64,000 bases of DNA. Origin: an uncultured Bacteroidaceae bacterium. Lineage in GTDB: Bacteria; Bacteroidota; Bacteroidia; Bacteroidales; Bacteroidaceae. Positions 59,441-64,000 of the stretch are shown one piece after another. Position 1 is the stretch's first letter. Each line of letters begins with the position of its first letter. The notes below the pieces were generated by a model that saw only the letters and a list, made by a program, of their open reading frames with translations, ran no database searches and had not been told where the DNA came from. Where the stretch lies: positions 310,001 to 374,000 of the forward strand of contig CAJOIE010000001.1 in the NCBI GenBank assembly GCA_905234605.1, in the 5' to 3' direction. Position numbers and translations under genes: made by a program.

Positions 59441-62400
59441 TCAGAACTTCACGGTGAGACCGGCAGTGATGGTGCGCATTGTGGAGAACATTCCTGTTGC
59501 CAGACCGCCGCCAGTCGTCATGGAGCCCACGGCATCGGTGAAGCGGGGGTCGATACCCTGACGCTTGGTGAGCAGGAAGAGGTTCTCGCCGGCGACGAAG
59601 ACACGCAGGCTGCGCACTGTGAGCGGAGTCATCCACTTCTTGGGGAAGGTGTAGCCCAGAGTGAGGTTGTTCAGCGAGAGGTAGTTGCTGCTGATGAGGA
59701 AGCGGTCGATGGAGGTCTGTGCGCAGGGGTCGTCGGCAGCGAGGTTGCTCAGGCGGGGTATGTCGCTGGTGGGGTTGTCCTCGCTCCATGCGTTGTAGAG
59801 ATCCTTGTGCATCACCTGTGCAGCACTGATACCGTTGCGCATGATGCTCTGGTAGCCACCGTCGTAGTACTTGCCGCCGAGCTGGAAGCTGAACTGTGCG
59901 CTCAGGTCGAAGCCGAAGGCCTCGATGGTTGTGCCGAAGCCGCCGATGACCTTGGGCAGCATGTCGCCGCAGTCGTAGGAGGTAGCCTCGTCGAGGGCGT
60001 TGGTCACGACCTTGCGGCCGGTGTATACGGGATTGTCGTTCTCATCGGTGACCTGCTCATAGCGGATGTTGCCGTTGGCATCGTGAGCCGTCTGATAGGT
60101 GGGATTGCCATCAGCGTCGAGGACAGGGTTGCCGGAGTCGTCGACAACGGCCTCGAGCACCTCACGCAGCTGCACTTCGTCCTTGTAGAAGAGGGCCTGG
60201 CCGGGCTGGAAGTCGTATTTGTAGGCATCCAGAGAATACTCACTGCCCGTATAGCTGCCGCCGTATGTGCCGGCATACTGCTTCATGTAGGCCTCACGTG
60301 CGGAACCGCCCACGATGAGAATCTGGTTGGAGTATTTCAGGCCATCGGCAGGGATGGTGGGGTCGAGCTCCTTGATTTCGTTGTGGTTGTGAGCCAGCAT
60401 GAGGTTGACGTTCCACTTGAAGTCGCGTGTGCGTACCACATCGGCATCCAGGCTGAACTCGATACCGCTGTTGAAGAGGCGTCCCACGTTGACGGGGTAT
60501 GTGCGGGCGTTCACGCCGGACGACAGAGGCAGGGTGCGTGAGTAGAGCATGTCGGTGGTGTTGCCGAAGTAAGCCTCGATGCTACCGTTCAGGCGATACT
60601 TGAAGAGTGAGAAGTCGAGACCGAAGTTCCATGACTTCTTCTTCTCCCATGTGAGCTCGGTGTTACCCTTCGACGAGAGTGTGATGGAGTACTCGCCGGT
60701 CTCGTTGTTGTAGGAAGGAGTGTAGCGGTCGGCCCATGCGTAGTAGCCGAGGTTGTCGTTACCGGTAGAGCCCCAGCTTGCCTTGAGCTTCAAGAGGTCT
60801 ATCCAGGTGACATCCTTGAGGAATGCCTCCTTGTTGATTTGCCAGCCGATACCTGCGCTGCCGAAGGTGCCCCAGCGGTGGCCGGGAGCGAAGATGGACG
60901 AAGCCTCACGACGCACGGTGACGTCGGCGAAGTAGCGCTCGCCGTAGTCGTAGCTCAGACGGCCGAAGTAGCCTTGACGTGCAAGGTTGTCGGTGGCGGA
61001 GCCGGCACTGCGGAAGTCAACGCCGTAGGCATTGTTGAGCTCGGCGATGTAGGGGTTGTAGAGGTGGTCGTTGTAGCCGGAGAGGCTGCTGGAGCGCAGG
61101 CGATAGCGCTCGTAGCCTGCGAGGGCGCTCACGTTGTGGTCGCCGAAGCTGGCAATGTAGTTGCCCTGATAGATCTGGTTGACGGAGAAGTTGCGTGAGT
61201 GGCTCACCTGCACGGCACCGTCAACGGTGGAACCGCTGGCGAAACGGCTTGAGAGCGACGTGGAGCGGTTGTTGTAGGCTGATGCACTCATGATGGCACT
61301 CAGTTCGAGACCCTTCACGGGTGTGATGACAGCAGCCCACTTACCGTTGAAGATGTCGGAGTTGCCATGGTTGCGGTTGTACTCGTTGTCGCGCACGGCA
61401 TTGCCCACGATGCCCGGACGGGAGAAGCCTGTCTGGTTGGTATCGTAGATGGTGACGCCGTTGTCCACGCGGATGGAGCCGTCGGCATTACGCACATAGA
61501 GTGGGTAGATGGGGGCAATGATGTTCGTGATGTAGAACAGGTTGCCGCTGGAGCCCCAGTTGTCGGAATACTCGGGAGTCTCGCTGTCACTATGTGTGAA
61601 CGAGAAGTTGGTGGATAGGCGGAGCCACTTCTTGGCCTGATACTCCACGTTGGCACGGCTGGTGTAGCGCTGGTAGCGGCTATTGCTGACGTAGCCACCG
61701 TCGTTGAGGTAGCCTGCGCTGGCGAAGTAGCTCAGACGGCCTGTGCCGCCGTTGACGCTGACGTTGTACTCCTGACGGAACGAGTTGTGGTATGTCTCGT
61801 CGTACCAGTCGTCGGGGGTGAAGTAGTTGACGCCGTCGGAGTAGCCGAGGGTGGCGTTGGGGTTGATCTTGAAGTTGCGGCCGATGAGGTTCTCACCCTG
61901 CGGCAGCGTGTACACCTGATAGCCCAGGTCGCTGAAGAGGTGGCTGTTGGCATAGTCGTAGGCCTGGTCGGGTGTGGAGCCGTGGTAGAGGCGGCTGTTG
62001 TAGAGGCTCTTGAAGTAGAGCTCATAGTGTGCGGCGGGGTCGGTGACGACATCGTAGTTGGGGATGAGGCGGCTGTTGCTACCCCACTTGGCGTCGAAGG
62101 TGACCTCGGCGTCCTGCACGCCCTTGGCCTTCTTGGTGGTGATGATGATCACACCGTTTGCGCCTCGTGCACCGTAGATGGCGGATGCCGAGGCGTCCTT
62201 CAGCACTGAGATGCTCTCGATGTCGTTGGGGTTGATGGTGGAAGCCGACTGCTCGAGTGGAGCTCCGTCGATGATGTAGAGTGGTGCCGAGCTTGCACCG
62301 AGGCTGCCGATACCGCGTATCTTGAAGCTCGGTGTGCTGCCGGGGCCTTCGCCTACGCCGAGTGCCTGCAGACCTGTCACCTTGCCTATGAGGGCGCTTG

Positions 62401-62809
62401 TGGCGCTGGCCGAGACGTGGTTGGTGATGTCCTCCGACTTGATTTCGACGGCAGAGCCCGTGAATGTGGAACGCTTGGCCGTGCCGTAGGCAATGACCAT
62501 CACCTCGTCGAGCATGCGGTTGTCTGTGTCAAGGGCTATCTGCATGCCGTTGCGTGCACGCACCACACGGGGCAGCATGCCCATGTGGGAGATTTCCAGA
62601 CGGCTGTCGGCACTGGGTACAGTGATGGTGAACTGGCCATTGATGTTGGTCGTAGTGCCCGTCGTCGTGCCCACAACCTTGATTGCGGCACCAGGTAGCG
62701 GCTCACCATCATCTGCACTGATGATAGTGCCTCGCACCTGAGTCTGAGCCATAGCCATCCCCACACAGAGGAGCAGGCTACCCAGGAAAGCAAAAATTCT
62801 CTTTTCCAT
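59441..62809 (-). CDS. SusC/RagA-family TonB-linked outer-membrane transporter
   Basis: This 1122-residue importer has a signal peptide (about 1-22), a CarboxypepD_reg-like domain ('VRGTIISADDGEPLPGAAIKVVGTTTGTTTN'), the TonB box-like 'LDEVMVIAYGTAKRSTFTG', a plug domain ('ALIGKVTGLQALGVGEGPGS' and 'SISVLKDASASAIYGARGANGVIIITTK') and a long TonB-dependent barrel ending 'MRTITAGLTVKF'. SusC proteins take up oligosaccharides (or sometimes peptides) captured by SusD. No dedicated glycosidases adjoin it, so the substrate is unknown; the M6 protease downstream hints at peptides or glycoproteins but this is speculative. Start set by signal peptide; the longer frame to 62887 adds 26 residues. Confidence 0.95.
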   Translation of the reverse strand: MEKRIFAFLGSLLLCVGMAMAQTQVRGTIISADDGEPLPGAAIKVVGTTTGTTTNINGQFTITVPSADSRLEISHMGMLPRVVRARNGMQIALDTDNRMLDEVMVIAYGTAKRSTFTGSAVEIKSEDITNHVSASATSALIGKVTGLQALGVGEGPGSTPSFKIRGIGSLGASSAPLYIIDGAPLEQSASTINPNDIESISVLKDASASAIYGARGANGVIIITTKKAKGVQDAEVTFDAKWGSNSRLIPNYDVVTDPAAHYELYFKSLYNSRLYHGSTPDQAYDYANSHLFSDLGYQVYTLPQGENLIGRNFKINPNATLGYSDGVNYFTPDDWYDETYHNSFRQEYNVSVNGGTGRLSYFASAGYLNDGGYVSNSRYQRYTSRANVEYQAKKWLRLSTNFSFTHSDSETPEYSDNWGSSGNLFYITNIIAPIYPLYVRNADGSIRVDNGVTIYDTNQTGFSRPGIVGNAVRDNEYNRNHGNSDIFNGKWAAVITPVKGLELSAIMSASAYNNRSTSLSSRFASGSTVDGAVQVSHSRNFSVNQIYQGNYIASFGDHNVSALAGYERYRLRSSSLSGYNDHLYNPYIAELNNAYGVDFRSAGSATDNLARQGYFGRLSYDYGERYFADVTVRREASSIFAPGHRWGTFGSAGIGWQINKEAFLKDVTWIDLLKLKASWGSTGNDNLGYYAWADRYTPSYNNETGEYSITLSSKGNTELTWEKKKSWNFGLDFSLFKYRLNGSIEAYFGNTTDMLYSRTLPLSSGVNARTYPVNVGRLFNSGIEFSLDADVVRTRDFKWNVNLMLAHNHNEIKELDPTIPADGLKYSNQILIVGGSAREAYMKQYAGTYGGSYTGSEYSLDAYKYDFQPGQALFYKDEVQLREVLEAVVDDSGNPVLDADGNPTYQTAHDANGNIRYEQVTDENDNPVYTGRKVVTNALDEATSYDCGDMLPKVIGGFGTTIEAFGFDLSAQFSFQLGGKYYDGGYQSIMRNGISAAQVMHKDLYNAWSEDNPTSDIPRLSNLAADDPCAQTSIDRFLISSNYLSLNNLTLGYTFPKKWMTPLTVRSLRVFVAGENLFLLTKRQGIDPRFTDAVGSMTTGGGLATGMFSTMRTITAGLTVKF

Positions 62810-62971
62810 AAATACTCTCTTAATTAAACATACGTTGTTATTAACTTGCTTGCTTTTTCTCTCTACATAATATTTCAGGTGTAGCACTAAGCGGGCTTAC
62901 CTTACCGGCACGGGGTATGCCTCTGCCCGCCGTAACCCTTGGTTTGTGTTTATTTTTACTAAAAGACGGTG

Positions 62972-63002
62972 CAAAGGTAAGCAAACATCTGTTAACGACA
63001 AT
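62972..63002 (-). promoter_or_regulatory. Candidate promoter for the SusCD operon
   Basis: On the minus strand: ATTG (62999-63002, one change from TTTG), a 19-base spacer, then TACCTTTG (62972-62979). It lies 163 bases before the chosen SusC start, leaving room for a leader in which regulation could act. Confidence 0.6.
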
Positions 63003-63178
63003 GAAAAGTATTAAAGAATGTAACTCCTTACAGTCACTTTTTTGCATCCCAAGTCCCCCTTTGCAGTACATTTGGGAAGCAAAAGGCGGCGGCCTGCTTG
63101 CATTTTGACAAAAGAATGCACCTCACGTCACTGTTTGCCGGCAGGCTGGCAGAAAATGAAATAAAATGTAAAGAAAAA

Positions 63179-63282
63179 CACCGTGCAGGGTATCTGGCAC
63201 ACACCGTGCAGGGTATCTGACACACACCGTGCAGGGTAAAAAGCATCACCGTGCAGGGTATCTGGCCCGCACCGTGCAGGGT
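63179..63282. repeat. TGCA-centred 22-23 bp periodic repeat, array F
   Basis: Five units of CACCGTGCAGGGT with cores at 63184, 63207, 63230, 63252 and 63275 (steps 23, 23, 22, 23). The spacers read ATCTGGCACA, ATCTGACACA, AAAAAGCAT and ATCTGGCCCG: three nearly identical, one drifted. The array lies upstream of both flanking genes (susC leftward, rpe rightward). Confidence 0.9.
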
Positions 63283-63336
63283 GATGCGAGTGGCGGTGAA
63301 GAGAGTGAAAGAAAGAGGCTGCAGCCACAATAAAGA

Positions 63337-63574
63337 CAACATGCCTGCGTTCTTCTTACAGACACGGCCACCCATGGCCGCCACGCCGCACCGACGCGGT
63401 CTGTCACGCACCATCCAACACGCATTGCCTATGCAACAACCTGTACTCCTACACGTTAACCTGCAAGTGACGTCCCTGCACGGCCACCGCCCGTCGCTTG
63501 CCATCAACAGCGTGCCGCGCATGGCCACCCTGGCTGCCATACGTGCCTACGCCCGTGCCGTCCGACCGCTATGA
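63337..63574 (+). CDS. Uncertain short reading frame coupled to rpe
   Basis: The frame (ATG within the codons about 63341 onward, giving MPAFFLQTRPPMAATPH; a longer form starts in array F at 63251) ends with TGA at 63572-63574, overlapping the rpe ATG (63571) as ATGA. The final part 'MATLAAIRAYARAVRPL' is helical and basic. I recognise no family. The ATGA overlap is the main reason to list it; the GC-rich composition makes chance open frames common, so it may not be real. Confidence 0.25.
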
Positions 63575-64000
63575 GCATGATAGCCCCCTCGCTGCTTGCA
63601 GCCGACTTCGGGCACATAGCCCGCGAGATGGAGTGGTTCAACCGCTCGGAGGCCGACTGGCTGCATCTCGACGTGATGGACGGAGTGTTCGTGCCAAACA
63701 TATCCTTCGGCTTCCCCGTGATGGAGGCCGTGGCACGACTGACCACCAAGCCCCTCGACGTGCACCTGATGATAGTGCAGCCGGAGAAGTTCATCACACA
63801 GGTGCGCGACCTCGGTGCGCACGTGATGAACGTGCATCAGGAAGCCTGTGTGCACCTCTACCGCACCGTGCAGCAGATACACGAGGCCGGCATGAAGGCA
63901 GCCGTGTCGCTGTGTCCTGCCACGCCGCTGTGCACGCTCGAGGATGTGCTCGCCGACGTCGACGTGGTGATGCTCATGACCGTGGAGCCAGGCTTCGGCG
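63571..64000 (+). CDS. rpe: Ribulose-phosphate 3-epimerase (partial)
   Basis: The first 143 codons of a TIM-barrel epimerase that interconverts ribulose 5-phosphate and xylulose 5-phosphate in the pentose-phosphate pathway. It begins 'MSMIAPSLLAADFGHIAREM' and contains 'DWLHLDVMDGVFVPNISFGFPVM' (catalytic Asp and metal His), 'LDVHLMIVQPEKFI' and the phosphate-site approach 'VVMLMTVEPGFG', running off the end of the window. Confidence 0.95.
   Translation, partial: MSMIAPSLLAADFGHIAREMEWFNRSEADWLHLDVMDGVFVPNISFGFPVMEAVARLTTKPLDVHLMIVQPEKFITQVRDLGAHVMNVHQEACVHLYRTVQQIHEAGMKAAVSLCPATPLCTLEDVLADVDVVMLMTVEPGFG

Larger units (their letters stand above)
62810..63570. other. Long divergent gap between susC and rpe
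   Basis: This 761-base region holds a promoter-like pair for susC (62972-63002) and array F (63179-63282). A reading frame at 63337-63574 touching rpe is described separately; otherwise no gene is recognised. The left half is AT-rich (many A/T runs at 62940-63070), the right half is GC-rich. Confidence 0.5.

Noticed and set aside
1-64000. tRNA or rRNA genes
   Set aside because: I looked through all gaps longer than about 90 bases for cloverleaf-like arms ending in a TTCGA-type loop and for rRNA signatures and saw none; a covariance-model search would be needed to be sure.

Overview
The window looks like chromosomal DNA of a GC-rich member of the Bacteroidales, most likely Prevotellaceae. Supporting signs: a SusC/SusD pair; many secreted proteins ending in a short tail of the form (V/A)YDLxGRxV...G(I/L)Y(I/V)xxGxKxxxK; Bacteroidetes-specific families (DUF4924, SusE-like lipoprotein, GH97, PL11, four-gene Na+-pumping methylmalonyl-CoA decarboxylase); and promoters of the Bacteroidetes type (TTTG, about 20 bp, TAnnTTTG) in place of E. 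coli-like ones. I found no rRNA, tRNA, CRISPR array, complete insertion sequence or prophage.

Layout. 1-1.7 kb: rmuC tail and xseAB. 1.9-3.2 kb: an outer-membrane barrel. 3.4-7.5 kb: a four-gene decarboxylase operon whose biotin carrier has two biotinyl domains. 7.7-12.1 kb: a sugar nucleotidyltransferase and a multidomain BNR-4 enzyme. 12.3-19.0 kb: fmt, ClC channel, tsaC, prfC, DUF4924 and a LysE exporter. 19.4-22.0 kb: a ROK glucokinase and peptidase T with a fossil DUF559 gene between them. 22.2-26.3 kb: a giant surface protein, a 50-residue peptide gene missed by length filters, and a truncated PIN gene. 26.4-28.5 kb: hslR, pth, rplY. 28.8-33.9 kb: a large toroid lyase-like enzyme and asparaginase. 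33.9-38.0 kb: GH97 and PL11 (rhamnogalacturonan use). 38.1-40.0 kb: an ABC-type ATPase plus a DUF4435 TOPRIM protein, resembling PARIS defence. 40.1-47.9 kb: housekeeping genes (amidase, MlaD-like, dnaA, DUF177, rpmF, fabH, era, der). 47.9-53.7 kb: a four-gene exported caspase/beta-propeller cassette. 54.2-62.8 kb: an M6 protease and a SusC/SusD/lipoprotein locus. 63.6 kb to the end: rpe (partial).

Most unexpected signal. Gene boundaries carry arrays of a short near-palindrome centred on TGCA (ideal form CACCCTGCAGGGTG), repeated every 22-23 bp. I count six intergenic arrays (near 3.3, 12.2, 19.3, 27.1, 54.0 and 63.2 kb) and a degenerate seventh inside the PL11 coding sequence (37.7 kb). One array contains a pair of units that forms a perfect hairpin. 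The period of about two helical turns and the dyad symmetry suggest a cooperative protein-binding array, though a transcript-end role or a slowly decaying repeat family is also possible.

How the genes may work together. The secreted enzymes (BNR-4, toroid lyase-like, PL11, GH97), the SusCD importer, glucokinase and nucleotidyltransferase fit a polysaccharide-degrading lifestyle. The decarboxylase fits Na+ energy conservation during propionate formation. The caspase cassette and the ATPase/TOPRIM pair are the two candidate non-housekeeping systems.
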